Assembly: GCA_014621425.1 (NCBI GenBank)
Contig: JAANBB010000121.1
Span: 1-64,000 of the forward strand
Length of the DNA: 64,000 bases
Direction: 5' to 3'
Origin: Cylindrodendrum hubeiense
Taxonomy: Eukaryota > Ascomycota > Sordariomycetes > Hypocreales > Nectriaceae
The translations under genes were made by a program, and so were the position numbers. The notes under the pieces were generated by a model, which was given only the letters and a program-made list of their open reading frames with translations, did not search any database and was not told the DNA's origin. Within the stretch, counting starts at the first letter, position 1. Each line of letters begins with the position of its first letter. Positions 10,116 to 22,394 of this stretch are shown piece by piece.

Positions 10116-11846
10116 ATGAGCGACCCAAAACCCTGTTGGGACTGTCTCAAGAAGCGCCTTGTCTGCGACTTTGGCCGCCCGGGATGCCGGAAATGTGAAT
10201 CAAGAAATACCGAGTGCTCGGGATACGACAAAAAGCCGCTGAAATGGCTTGCACCTGGCCAGACACGGTCCAAGGGAAGACGCGCAAGGAACGAGTCCAA
10301 TGTCATTCGCCTCTGCCTCAACGACTCAAGCGAAACCAGCACCTGCTTTGAGGCCATCGAGTATTGTACGTGTCCGTCCCCGTATCCATCCCCGTGCCCG
10401 TCCTAGTCCCACCGCACCGTCACCAATATGCAAGGGAAATAGATCGGCAAGGGGTTGGCCAAAATATCCATCTAGCTTGCATGATCTGACAGTGACCTGC
10501 TGTAGATAACGTCCGCATCTGTCCCGATCTGGTAGCGGTGGGCTGCGGGGGCGATCCAAACAATCCCTTCATCATGCCCCCCGCCGATGTGCCACACCTT
10601 CCCGCCAACATCAGGCACACCATTGTCTCCATTTCTCTCGCCCATCGTATCCTCCAGTCTGAGGACGCTTTACAATCCGACCGAGCTGCACTATCAGCGA
10701 AGCTGCAAGCCCACCGAGGCTCGGCAATTAGGCATCTCGCAATCCAGCTAGAGACTGGACCGCAGACCGGGGGCCTCACCTTGGCTTCCGTCATTGTCTT
10801 CTTATTTGCCGAGGTGTGTTAGTTGATAAGGGGTGATGTGCTTGTGTTCCAAACATCTGACCTGATTCGCCCAGATTCAACACACACTCTCCCCGAGCTG
10901 GCGCTATCACTGCGATGCCGTTTACGCCATCATAGATATGCTAGGCGGAATGTCTAACGTTGCCATTTACCGACCCCTGTTAGGACCTATCCTACGGTAT
11001 TTTATACTGTAAGTGGCATACCTCACACACCTTTTCTGCCGTCCAAGATCTTATTTCTGTAGAATAGAAACAATAGGGGCTACTACCGCACCCAGACTCG
11101 AGCCAGAGAGAGCACGCCGTCAGCTCGAGATGAGTAGTTTGCTACCCACTCTGTATGGGAACGGGCTATCTACCACTCTCCCGTGTCCTCCCGATTTGTT
11201 ATCAGACATCATTTCGATCAATAATCTACGCTCCAAGATAGGAGAAGCTGCGCCTTTGGGAAATCATCAAGGACCCACTGCTCTCGACATCTTGAAACGA
11301 GTGGGAAGCTTTTCTGCAGAGAAGTGGATAACGACGATCAATCTCGATGAGCAATGTCGACCCGGCGAAAAAAGCGCTTCACGACAGCAAAAAGGTGCTT
11401 GGGATTGGGAAAGCGTTGCTCACATATACCAGTCAGCCGTTGCGCTGTATTGCATTTCCTCTCTTTTTGATGTCGACGAGGGCTCCGCGAAGCGACAAGA
11501 GGACATTGGCGATGATGCAGGAACCGGGATGCACATCGCTGCTCTACGTTCAACCTACCGTGACGTCATTCTTCGAAACCTGAAAGCCATCGCGTCGAAT
11601 CCGCAAAGTCGACTACGAAAACTAGTGTTTTGGCCCCTGGTGATCGGCGGCATTCACATTGACGCTAACGATAACAATTCCAAGGACTTCATCCTTGGCG
11701 AACTTACGTGGATGAGCAAGGCGCTCGGCACTGCGTCTCCGCTGGTGGCAAAAGACGTTTTGGGGAAGATTTGGTCGTCTTCGCACGGAATCGGATGCAA
11801 GCGTTGGGATTCATTATTCGACAGACCCTACGTATTTGTAATGTGA
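10116..11846 (+). CDS. Zn2Cys6 transcription factor
   Basis: Four exons (10116-10365, 10506-10813, 10875-11008, 11063-11846) encode 491 residues. The N-terminus has a perfect binuclear zinc cluster: Cys at 7, 10, 17, 24, 27 and 34 (spacing 2-6-6-2-6), with basic residues KKR between the second and third Cys. An RSKGRRARN basic tract follows. The rest has the mixed hydrophobic helices of the fungal-specific regulatory domain (for example VSISLAHRIL and YRDVILRNLKAIAS near the end), as in the PF11951 type of C6 proteins. The 140-nt first intron is longer than the other two. The protein should bind DNA in the nucleus; its targets cannot be read. It converges on the amidase gene with only 67 bp between stop codons. 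Confidence 0.85.
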
Positions 11847-11913
11847 TGGCGAATATTTAGTGCCAGCCCTCTTGACGAGAGTAAGTGACAGATACTGATG
11901 CTTGGATTTGAGG

Positions 11914-13388
11914 CTATAGCTCAGACTTCCAGCCACCTTGGGTAGCGAAGAGAGGGCTAACGGCCTTGCCGACTTGCAACAGATGCTGGTCTCTGTACCT
12001 GGAGGTCACTAGAGAAACCCCCACTGGCATCCCATTCTCACCCGCAAAACCCGGAATGTTCAGGACTGGAGTATGGAGGGCCTAGGTCATATTAGCTTCG
12101 CCGCTAGAAGAGTTTCGCGACACGTACCGTCCAGATGCCGTTAAAGTCAGAGCTCCCTGTCCATTCGATCCCTACGGGCGCCGCATCAACCGAGCTCGGC
12201 GTGATAATTGCCGTGTACTGATCCGCAATATAATCAATCTGCGGCCGAAGAGCCGCAATTGTGTCAAAGGCTCGCAGGAACTCCTTCTTGGAGCAGGTAT
12301 CAATGTTTCTGGCCATGTCGGCGAGCTTGTCGCTGATTTGGTCTCTCGCCGTGTTGTACTCTCTGTAAAAGGCGACGCCAGCCTCAGCTTGGAGCACCTG
12401 GTTTTGCAATGAAAGAAGATTGTCAAATTCCGAGGGTAATGTGACTTCTTCAACTAATGCGCCGGCGTTCCTCAGCAGCTGGGCCGCACGCTCTATGGCC
12501 GCCACGGTCCCGGGTCCGGCCTTTGGCCACACTGCGGTCTTGACCACCGCGAATTTAGCCTCGTTCAGGTGAATCGTCCTGGGCGGCTCATCATCTCTCA
12601 AAGAAAAAATGTCAGCAAGACCTTGCAGATCTCCGATACTCCGGGCCATGAAGCCAAAAGTATCCAGCGTCACAGAAGAGACCTTTTGACCCTCGGCTGA
12701 GATCGCGTTCCAGGTAGGTTTAAGGCCGTAGATGCCATTGAACGACGATGGCCTAATAACGCTCCCAACCGTCTGAGTTCCAAGCCCAATAGGAATTTGC
12801 TGGTCGGCAACGGCTGCCCCTGACCCGGAGGATGAACCACCGGGGGATCTAGAGGGATCATGCGGGTTTTTGGTGCCGGGGCCTACAGTCGTCGCGGCGA
12901 ACTCGGTGGTTCTGGTTTTACCTATAACTATAAGCATATAGACCCACAAATTCAGGATTGTGATGTTGTACCCATGATCAGTGCGCCATTTCTGCGCAAT
13001 ATGGCCACAGTCGATGCATCCATAAGCGGCCCGTCGGAAGCGTATACTGGAGAGTTGTGTCCAGTGGGCAGGTCTGATTTTGTCGGGATTTAGCTATCAT
13101 CGAGTCCATTCTCAGAAATGTTGTGTCACCTTTGGTTAGCATGACGTCTTTAACACCAACGACGAAGCCATGGAGACGACCACGCTGTTCCGGGGGTATC
13201 TGATCAAGTTGCCTCGCCTGCTCGAGAACCTTCTCCGGCGCGATGAAAGCCCATGCATTGACATCCTTGTCACGAGTCCTGTAGCGGGCAAGAAGTGATT
13301 CAATATAGTCCTCGAGGAGCAGTGAATTGGATCGGATTTGACGCTGGACCTCGGACGCCGTTAGTGCGTATAGATCGAGGGACGCCAT
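11914..13388 (-). CDS. Amidase-signature family hydrolase
   Basis: Four exons on the minus strand (13388-13130, 13073-12972, 12921-12128, 12081-11914) encode 440 residues. The joins read MLTKDLPTGHNSP, GALIMGKTRTTEF and NGIWTALHTP, as expected for the family. The Ser-cisSer-Lys triad is present: Lys80 (GVKD), Ser150 in the GGSSSGSG loop and Ser174 in GTQTVGSVIR. The usual TGGS around the nucleophile is TVGS here. The enzyme should hydrolyse carboxylic amides to acids and ammonia in the cytosol; there is no signal peptide. The length is near the low end of fungal amidases. The substrate is unknown; with a converging Zn2Cys6 factor beside it, a catabolic or secondary-metabolic role is possible but unproven. 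Confidence 0.9.
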
Positions 13389-14332
13389 GGTTTGCTAATA
13401 AACTTGACGGTTCGCACCAACTGCGCCAGGGAATCGGGCCTGGAAAATTGATAAATGCGAAATGAGAAGATTAGGAAGGGTGTTTCCATGATATTTTCAC
13501 CTTCAGGTAGAAATTATCTACGCTCTTCATGTGCCTGACAAATGTTACCCCGCACCGGCTTCGGTTGGCATCTGGGGGTTCTGTGGAGAATTGTGCAATC
13601 GATTCGTTCTAAGTTACGATCAAATGCCACCGGAGTGGAGCCGGCCTTGGCTAGGCATGGCAATCAATTTGATCATTCTTAGGTCATCTCATGGATGTAT
13701 CTAAAAGTCATAGATGTCTCTAAACGGCATGGATGTCTCTAAAAGTCATGGGAGTATACAGCAATCGGGTTGGGTGGGGATCATATGGATGGCGTCATCT
13801 AGCAAATGGTTTATAGGTCGACGATGTTGAGCACAGAAGCTCCTCCATCAACTATCTACATGTGAAGATTTGCCATTGTGGGCCTCGTTGTGGTTAGCTA
13901 CGCTAGCAGAAAGGTCGATAGGTTAGTTTCTAAACGGAAATAATTACTGACATGATGCTTGAGGTAACTAAACTGTGCTTGTCGCCAACATGCAGCTATG
14001 TAGCCTAAAGTAAACCTAAGTACTTCTTGGGATTTTGTTTTTTGAACAGTCCGAGCCGGCTTCAACAAGAATTGTTACATTGAGGGTTATCATCAGACAT
14101 CATGGACATGGCTCTGATATCGGACTCTAGTTTTGTCAGCTATAGCTTCTCATTCTCGATCCAGGGCTCCCAATCTTAAACCTCCAAGATGTGAGTCCTC
14201 TGGGCCTAGACTCTGTCTGAGGTTCTAGAGACCTGCGGATGCTACCCTAACCATTATCTACTGGATTGATCCTTAGACTATCATTGGATAGAAAAAAATC
14301 AAGAGATTTTATCCAATATATCCTCATTTCCA
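13389..14332. other. Intergenic region with short tandem repeat
   Basis: About 940 bp between the amidase start and the NACHT gene end. It contains the 19-bp tandem repeat listed separately. No gene or RNA is recognised. Confidence 0.5.
13690..13746. repeat. 19-bp tandem repeat, three copies
   Basis: Units of the form CATGGATGTCTCTAAAAGT at 13690-13708, 13709-13727 and 13728-13746, with two to four mismatches between copies and a partial fourth (CATGGGAG). A minisatellite about 300 bp upstream of the amidase gene. Confidence 0.8.
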
Positions 14333-17160
14333 TCACATAATGCAGCAAGAATTGCGATTCCGACCTTCATGGATGAGCATCTTGATATACTCACTTTCAG
14401 TTGACGAGAATAGTTTGTCAACCACCTTAAGCAAGTCTGCATAGACCGGATAATTGATCAAGTTTCCCTTGTGAGGTGCACCCGTCTTACCGGAACATCC
14501 AATAACGCATTGGATAGAAGGGTTGGCATTGTGTTTTAGTAGATCTTGGATTATCGCAATGTGTTCTTCCTTGTTTTCAACGAAACCTTTCTTGCTGTGT
14601 TTTCGGTAAATGAGCCTCAGATAGAGGTCCCACGTAGACTTCATATCTGGAGGGACCAATTGGTCCGGCTTTGCACCGTGCTCTAGAAGGATTGACACCA
14701 TCCCTGGTGATGGCATGCTGGGAGGGTATCTTGAAGGAATAATGGGCCGCAATGCACGGTCCAGCAATGGATATTCCTGTACAACATGCAGCTGCGAAGC
14801 CTGTGACAATTTCTCTTGCACATAAAGCCTCAAATCCTTCTCGATAGCATATATTAGAAAAGAGTCGCCGTCAAGGAACGCCTCAGTTCCCGTATGGCCT
14901 ACCATAACTCGTTGGAGTTCGTCTAGGATTGCAGTCTGGGGACGTTGCAAGATTAGTTCCATCTCGCGCACATAAAATGTGATGTCATCCAGCAGCTGCA
15001 GCATTCCTGACTGCGTCTCTCCGTTGGCGGTTTGTGGGAGCCAGGTTTGAGGAAGGCGCTTGGGATTGGCTGCCTTGATTTGAGCCAGTAGACTGTGGCA
15101 GATATACGAGCAGACGTTGAATGGCTTGTGCATCTTAGCCTGGAGAAATCTCTGGGTGTCTTCAAGAGCGAGGAAGTCCCGAACAGTCCGATGAAGAAAG
15201 TCGACATGGTGCTTCGTCATATCTTGTGCAGTCCTGGGGAATTCCCCGGGCGTGGTGATCCTTAGAAGGTCCGGGCATCGAACATTCATCCGAAGCTGTG
15301 CGGTTTTGGATATAGAAATGCACTCCTCTTCGCTCCAAGGTCTCACTTCGGCTCCGAGAGAGATGGATTCTTCATCACCGATAAAAGAGTACGTAATAAG
15401 ATACAGAGGTTCCACTGCATGCAGGGCTGTTTGGAGAATGCAAGCAGTCTGCTCTTGGTATACGCCCTCCACGGAGTCCAGCATCCTCTCGAAGTATCCG
15501 TTGAGGGTTTTTGGGAGCTGTGATAGGCGCTGTAGGAGCTCGGCGGGACGATCTTGATTTGCCAAGCCCCTTACGAGACTCTCTATGACTAAGAATACCC
15601 AAAGAAAGACTCCTCGGGATTGTTCCACGACTTCATCGACAAGAAGTTGGAGTTGTTCTCGATCAATCTGGGATTCAATAAAGACGTTGCTGTTTTCAAG
15701 CTTATCCCGAATATATAGTCGGATGTCGTTGAAGTTCTCCTTGTGCACGTATAGCTTTCTATCAGCACACATGCCAAAGGCGCGCTCGAAGGGGACCCAA
15801 GGCCGACTAGAAATACAAAGCTTGATATCTACCAAGCTGGAAAGAGTTTCAATCACTTGAATGATTTCTGCCATGTAGGTGGAAGCCTCTTCTTTGGCGT
15901 TGGCCCCCAAAGCACCTCGGTACTCGTCTAGGCCGTCGATGAAGAAGCAGAACCTCGTCGACGAAGAATGAAGGTCTAGTCGTTTGAGAGTATCCAAAAG
16001 TTCCTGACGATCCCATGGATAAGACGATCCTTTGGCCCATCTCTCCTCACAGAAAGTTGGGATAGCCGAGGGATACTGTCGAAATATTTCGAAGAGCAGA
16101 GAGCGCATCAAGCCCTCCTGAGACTTCTGAAGTGCCGTTCCCGTGTACCAAAAGTAAAAACTGGCCTTGACGAGCTTCTTCGGCCCTGCCCACCTCACCA
16201 GCGCTTCGTGTACGGTACTGTCAGTGCTAAGGTGTTTCATGAGCGTCGATTTGCCTGAACCTGGGTCGCCTGAAACCCAAAAGACTCCCGTTTCAGCCTC
16301 GAGCCACTTGTTGAAGTTGAGAGACGGATCGGAGATCCACTCAAACGTGTTAGCATGGCGGTTTGGGATCTCGTTCTTCCGACGGTCCATCCTCGGGAAG
16401 TGTAAGCTGTCGATAATGGCTTGTTCTTTTCCGTATTGCTCGGCTCTCTGGCCCCATTGGACGAGCTCCGACCGGAATGCTTCTCTTAATTCCTTGTTTC
16501 GGACTTTTTGGGTGTCGAGCTTTCCATCTGGTAGCTGTATTGAAGACACCGTAGTCTGAATTTCCGTCTTGAATTGCTCTAGCTCCGCTGTGCGACTGGC
16601 TGATAGTTTCCGATTTTGCTCCATGAGGTCTAGAATTGCCCTTTTGACACCACCTTGCTGGTTGCTGACTTTCTTTTAGCATCATATCGCCAATCAAGAT
16701 ATGCCGAAGGTACTTACTTGATGTGAACAATCAGGTGTTTGAAGAGCGTCTCCTGCAGAAAGTCCAAGTCTTTCATTATCTCGTCGATCTTCGATGTATT
16801 TCGTTTCGCCACCACCCGCGTCACGATCCTTCTGACTGACTTAACCATACTTTGGTGACCATCAACACTCGTCCCCTGTAGTTCGCCAACGAGTTCTTTG
16901 GAAAGATTACAGCACATCTCGCCAAGTTGACGAATCTGTAGCTCGCTGTTGCTCGCAGCTAGGCCGAGCGAATCTACCCCGGAGATAATGCTTTCAGTGA
17001 TATCTTGAAGCTCCGAAGTGGACCATTGGACCCGCTCATCATTCTTGGTGAGTCCCGATGCTGACTTTTGCAGCTCTCTGACCTGCACGTAAATATCTTT
17101 GGCCCACAGCGCAAACTGAATGATGTTTCCCGCTAGGGAAGTTGCGACAAATGGATCCAT
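14333..17160 (-). CDS. NACHT/STAND protein with CaaX-like end
   Basis: Two exons (17160-16718, 16664-14333) encode 924 residues; the 53-nt intron is GTAAGT..GTCAG. Residues 1-160 (MDPFVATSLAGNIIQFALWA start, then coiled helices) resemble the HeLo-like N-terminal domains of fungal STAND proteins. The NTPase follows: Walker A GDPGSGKST at 280-288, Walker B FFIDGLDEY with Asp391 and Asp394-Glu395, then a sensor-like CISSRPW. Residues ~800-890 hold two weak ankyrin-like stretches (VSILLEHGAKPD, IIQDLLKHNANPS). The last residues are SCCIM, a plausible farnesylation CaaX box (CCIM). Such proteins act in non-self recognition and programmed cell death in fungi. An in-frame Met at 17256 exists, but MDPF is the usual start for this class. 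The function of this copy is inferred. Confidence 0.88.
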
Positions 17161-18373
17161 GGCTTCTACTGTGAATGATGTAAGATCCTGATGCGAAGCT
17201 TGTGGTGGGATGCGGGTAGTCTCTAGAGCGCCGTGGATAATCGATGTGCTGTACAAAGCACATGAAGCAGACGCACTCCCGTCGTTAGCATCAAATAGGT
17301 TCTCTGAATCAAGTCGGAGGATAGTGGTGTCTGAGAGAATTCTTGCATGTTTCCGTAAGCCTAGGCGATGAAGCCTGGTGGGAGCCTGATGTGCGTCACC
17401 TGTCCCACAGAAACGTAGCCAATTAGCAGAAAGTGCAAATAATCAGGCTGGAACATAATCATCTTCCTCGATTCTCGGCTTTCAAAGCTGGCAGGGCCAG
17501 CAGAGCCCCACAAGCCTCCATCTAATTACATATTTGGAGTAGAATTGAAACCCGCCGGAACGTATTAGTATGACGGTTTTGAGATTTCTGTCTCCCGACA
17601 CCGTATCCTTAGAAATCACCTGCTGTATAGAAGCTTGTACTTTATTAACCGGAAATCCCCCAGGACAACTCTCGGGACGTGCATTCACTGTCATGTTGTC
17701 AGGTGGGACTGATTTTCCACCAGTAATGCAGGGCCGTTGGAGGCGTCGCGGGATTATGCTTAACATCTTTAAGGAATCGCGCATGGCTTGAAAGAAAGTA
17801 GCCCCACCTGGTGTCGAGATCATGAGATATTTCTTCTGATCAAGTTACGGAGCCGCTGATTCTATTTTTGGTACAGGGAACTCGGGAACTGCACAAGCAT
17901 ACCAGTATGCCTTGGCATGGCGGTATCAAACAGCACTCGCGCCATTTTCAGAGCAGATAACAGCTAGACTTATCTCTGATCTATTTAGCCTGATGATGAG
18001 TGGCTCACGTGTTGGTTTGATCCTTCTTGTCGGCGCAGTTCTCCCTTCTCGACATAGCTGCATGAGAGCTGAGCTGTGGCGCAGAGGCTAGCAGGGAATG
18101 CCGCAGGATTTCACGCCTTAAGCTGGGCTGACACAACCCACCCGAGCAACGACTCTTAGGCCCTGGCCAACACGATCGAATACGCGGGTGGGGTATCGTT
18201 GCATCGTGGAGGTCTGCCAAGGATATGCCTTCTACATCTTGGGCTGATCTAACACTTATATCCGGCCCGTCGGTCGTTGCTTGTCGGTGGTGTCTAATGC
18301 CCTCCCATTTCGGTTCATTTGGAAATTTAGACGTTTCACCATCTGCTACCAAATACTACCAGCGGAGCCCATC
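17161..18373. other. Intergenic, divergent promoter region
   Basis: About 1.2 kb between the NACHT gene (-) and the Cys-rich secreted protein gene (+). The short frames at 17482-17823 (minus), 17570-17791 and 18005-18352 look random. It presumably carries both promoters. Confidence 0.5.
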
Positions 18374-19840
18374 ATGCTGAGAACTTGGATTCCACTTATC
18401 GCCCTCTGGGTAGAAGCTAGCTCAGGATCCTTCAGCTTGAAGTTGAAGCAGACATCTCAGCTGTCGATGATTGACGCGACGAAAGCCAAAGCAGGAGAGT
18501 TCACGTCCTTCGGAAGCGACCTCAATTTATCTTCCATTCCAAACATAGAGGATCGAGAATTCTCCGGATTGGCAAAGAGGGCATGTGTTCAGTCTGGGCA
18601 GTGTAAAACCCCTCCCTGTATGGACGCTTGGCGGGGTTGCTGACGCTGAATAGATGTTTGCGAAGACGGACTTCGTTGCTGTCCAAATGGAGACACCTGC
18701 GTTCCCGACGGCTGCTGCGACGGCAGCTCGCAGCAGTGCGGAACCAAATGCTACTACCCAGACTCGTCAACTTGCTGTGGAGATACCAGTGACGTTGCCA
18801 ACCTAATCTGCGCCGATACCGACGTATGTCAACCAGGCGGGTGCTGTGAGTCTGGCCAAAAGCAGTGCGGATCAAATGACTGTTACGACGCCGATTCCGA
18901 AGTATGCTGCGAAGACTCCAGCACCCATTGCCAAGAGGGCTACGACTGTGTGTCCGGAGGTAAATGCTGTCCATCTGGGATGGAGCGCTGTGGAAGCACG
19001 AAGTGCTATGACCCCGATACCCATGTATGCTGTGGAGAAAACGTCACGGTTTGGGCCTGTCTCAAGTCTGAGAAATGCTGTTCCGATGGCTACTGCTACG
19101 ACCCCGATTCGGAAACTTGCTGCGACAATGGCGCGTGTGATAGCGACACTACCTGCTGCGAGAATCAATGCTGCATAGATACTGAGTTCTGCGCGTCCGA
19201 CGGCTATTGCTCCACTTGCCCTGATGCAACAAAAACGGTGACATTTACGCAGAGCCGTACATCCGTCGTGGTCAGCACAGATGTCGTCACGAAGGCTCCC
19301 GACGATGAACCGACAGGCTTCAGCTGTGTGGAGATGACGGTTACGAATAGCGATGATGGAACGCTGGTTCTCGGACCGGATTGCGGGCTTACATATGAAC
19401 CACCAAGCTCCACATCAACTGACGATGGCAGTCTACGGCTCCTTGCAAGACAGGCCTCCTGCAAACCCCCGGCGACAAGTACTACGACAAAGTATGTCAC
19501 GGTAGGCGTCACTGAAAGTTCAACTACCACGGTAACCACCACAGAGGTGCCGACTGAGCTCGGATTCTCGTGCCCTCCTATGGAGGCCACAAATAACGTG
19601 GGCGATGTGCTCGCTTTGGATGAGGATTGTTCTCTGAGTTTGTCATTTGCTGAGCCGACCAGCACCACTGACAGTCGGAGTACAGTCACCGTTCAGGGCG
19701 GAGGTGGTAGTGCCAGTACCAGTAGCAGTGCACCTGATGGGGATTCAGCAGCGAACCCTATGGGAGGCCCGTTCGTATCAGTGGGGGCATTGGCTATCAT
19801 TTGGATGGCTGTATTCGTGGTGCATGGGGTTTTTATTTGA
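18374..19840 (+). CDS. Cys-rich secreted protein, likely GPI-anchored
   Basis: Two exons (18374-18602, 18654-19840) encode 471 residues. The only donor and acceptor pair that keeps the Cys-rich frame is GTAAAA at 18603 with GAATAG at 18651-18653. A signal peptide (MLRTWIPLIALWVEASSGS) is followed by a ~50-residue propeptide-like stretch ending in a dibasic LAKRAC. Then come about five related Cys modules of the form GCC-x6-CG-x3-CYDPDS-x2-CC, spaced like granulin or chitin-binding knots. A Ser/Thr-rich region follows, with two similar ~60-residue segments (SCVEMTVTNSDDG and SCPPMEATNNVGD). The tail is a hydrophobic segment (VSVGALAIIWMAVFVVHGVF) preceded by small residues, fitting a GPI signal. 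It is likely a cell-wall or plasma-membrane surface protein. The role is unknown; Cys-rich repeat proteins often take part in adhesion or host contact. Confidence 0.82.
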
Positions 19841-20421
19841 TCCAGCTGGGATCCCACTTCTATTCGACTATTTAATTTAAGATGGTTCGCCTGGGGATTG
19901 CATCTTGTTGAACCACTATACCAGTGACAAAGGAAGAACTTATTACCTTGGGCTGTACGGATGTGGAAAATATGGCTGGTCTCTTAAGTATATCTCAATA
20001 TCACAACCCGAGTAGACGTCAACCTCGAATACTGGTAGGGTTATATGAAGTGGCAAGTGGCATGTACAGCATAGGGTATAGAACAACAAAGTGCTACATG
20101 ACTAACGAAATATTTGCATTATTCGTCACTACCTCTGCTATGAGCTAACAGTCTAGTCGAAGTTGATGGGAAGTTCGACTCCTCCCAATTGAATGCCATT
20201 CCATGGCGCTATGTAGATTGATGAGTTGGGGCCTTCAATGCTGAATGATTGCCACGCATTACTCTGATAAAATGATTCACATGCTCAGCTCGGCCGAAGT
20301 AGCCGTCACCACTAACTAGGGCCGGCCTGAAACATGTTGATGACGTCTCCCTGCTATGCTTTTGGTAATATTCTGAAATGATATATGATCAAAGCACATA
20401 TCCTTTGTAAATATGCAACTC
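19841..20421. other. Convergent intergenic region
   Basis: About 580 bp between the 3' ends of the Cys-rich protein gene and the MFS gene. No feature is recognised. Confidence 0.5.
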
Positions 20422-22394
20422 TCACTCTTGGACTACTTCTTCATCAGTTACATCCTCCACTGGTAAACTTCCAGGGGGAGGGAAATTTGAAAATAGGAGG
20501 ACGCCCATTGCCACAACCGCAATAGCCTGAGTTGGATATTAGCTATCGACCAGAAATTCGCGTCAAAATTCGGTTGCTTACCGCGTTGCAGAAAAAGGTC
20601 ACATAGGACTTTCCAACTCCAGCCAAGGCGGCGAATACGAACCCAAACAAACCCTGTGTCGCCAACCTCGCAATATTTTCGACAAGTGTGACAGCGTTCA
20701 GTGCGTCCGCACGTTGAGACTCCGAGCACATTTCCGTAATAACTCCTTTTGCTGCAGGGGCTGAACCAGAACCAAAAGGGAGGAGGAAGGCGGCTTTTCA
20801 GTCTAATGTTAGAACAGTTCATAGCGGTGATAAGTAAATAGCCTCCACATACCAAGGTATATATGCCATCGACGGGTGGCAAACCCCGCCACAGTGGTGA
20901 GAGCTCCGTCCACGACGAGACTCCATCGCAAAAATACAAGATCAAAGTGACTGCCAGTGTCACCCTTTGTTACTTTCAAAGGTTCTGCGGGCTCCTCGGC
21001 CACCTGCTCTCCAATTGTGGCATCAAAGTTTCCAGGAGATGTTGGCAACAGGGCAGGTTCGTCACCTTCGGGAGTTGGAATGGATGCAGGCGACATCCAA
21101 TGCCGCCCCCAGGAGATGATATATGGGAAGAGAAAGATCAAGAAAAAGCTTCTCATAAAAGCAAACTCGGCCATTAGCCAACCGTTATCGTTTTGGTTAA
21201 ATTCGAACGCTGCTGTGGCGTACATTTGAATTAGGAGAGGGGCGTAACCCGTGGCAAGCTGAATAATTAAGACGTCAGTTCAAGATACATGCTTCTCAGT
21301 ACATGTGACGTACCACTCCAAGAAAGATGCCGCTGCAAAGGAAAATGACACCGTAATGCTTCTTTAGCTTGCCGTTTTCGAGCCTTAGGCGTTGTGGTAC
21401 GAGTATTCTTAGTGGCGCCAGGAAGCCCGATGCATTTCCTTGGCCCGGCTTTTTGCTGTCGACCATTGACTCGGGGGATATATATGGGAGGGCAATCCAG
21501 GCGTATATGCCGGCCAGGATAAAAGATATAAAGGCAACGTCGAACGGAGCTCGAATATCGATAGAGTCGCCAATCATGCCACCAGCTGTTCGATGGTTAG
21601 CGAAGCACGATGATCACCATCCGCCTGTGTCGCTTACTTAAGTATCCAATGCCCTGACCCAACATGATAGCTCCTTGGAGCTTTCCAAAAAGGGCAGTTC
21701 GTCTTATAGGCTCGGTAACCTCACCTGCTATGATGTTGACAACAAGACTGCAAAGACTGTTAGTGAAGTGAGCTCTTCCTAGGTTGAAGCACACATACAT
21801 ATAACCAGCAGGCCCACCCAAGATAGTGATCAGCTGAGTGCATTGGATGATCATCATGCCAGCTCGCTTGCCAGCCACAACGCCAAGGATCTGGGTAGCG
21901 ACCCGAATCGCTGGAACAAATGTCTGGACCATGAGAGCCGTTCGAGGGCCGAATTTCTTGGATGTCCACCCAGCCACGAAAAGATTCCAAGTCCCTAGAG
22001 ACTATTAGCAGCCTTCAAAAACGCCACGATAGTTACATACCGCATAGTGTTGTACTCATGCCAAGAATACTAAATTGGGTAGCCGTTCCCGCAGTAATCT
22101 CATCTCGGCTACATCTGTCGCCAGAACCTACATAAGGCGGATGGGTGTCGTAGAAGGTATCGCATTCCATCAAATGGAAGACATAAAATAGCCAACTTGG
22201 AGTTAATACTCAATGCCTACGCTGGATAGTTGCTGAACTTACGGGACCTGGGTAAAGCTGAAAGACAGCGTGATGAGAAACCCCGCAAGGAGAACCCGGT
22301 TCTCGACATTAAAAGCCCTCCGTACCCACGACCAGGGGCTTCTTTTCACAGTCTCCCGCTTGGGGAGCAGCGGTGTTCTTTCGTCGGTGGTCAT
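20422..22394 (-). CDS. MFS transporter
   Basis: Eight exons on the minus strand (22394-22243, 22195-22041, 21994-21799, 21747-21638, 21585-21314, 21258-20853, 20793-20582, 20526-20422) encode 535 residues, all in phase. The N-terminus (MTTDERTPLLPKRE) is typical of fungal carriers. The first loop carries LMECDTFY, DRCSRDEITAGTATQ and VAGWTSKKFGPR, a pattern found in a fungal MFS group related to HCP/tetracycline-type carriers. The frame reads through about twelve hydrophobic segments, with a ~70-residue hydrophilic central loop (TPEGDEPALLPTSP region). It acts at a membrane; the substrate is not evident. The gene lies head-behind the TauD dioxygenase on the same strand (930 bp apart), so import of a sulfonate or other dioxygenase substrate is possible, but efflux cannot be excluded. 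Confidence 0.88.

Noticed and set aside
12104..12949. Amidase starting at a Met in this frame
   Set aside because: That start lies inside intron 2 read-through; the true gene begins at 13388 and the exons join in frame.
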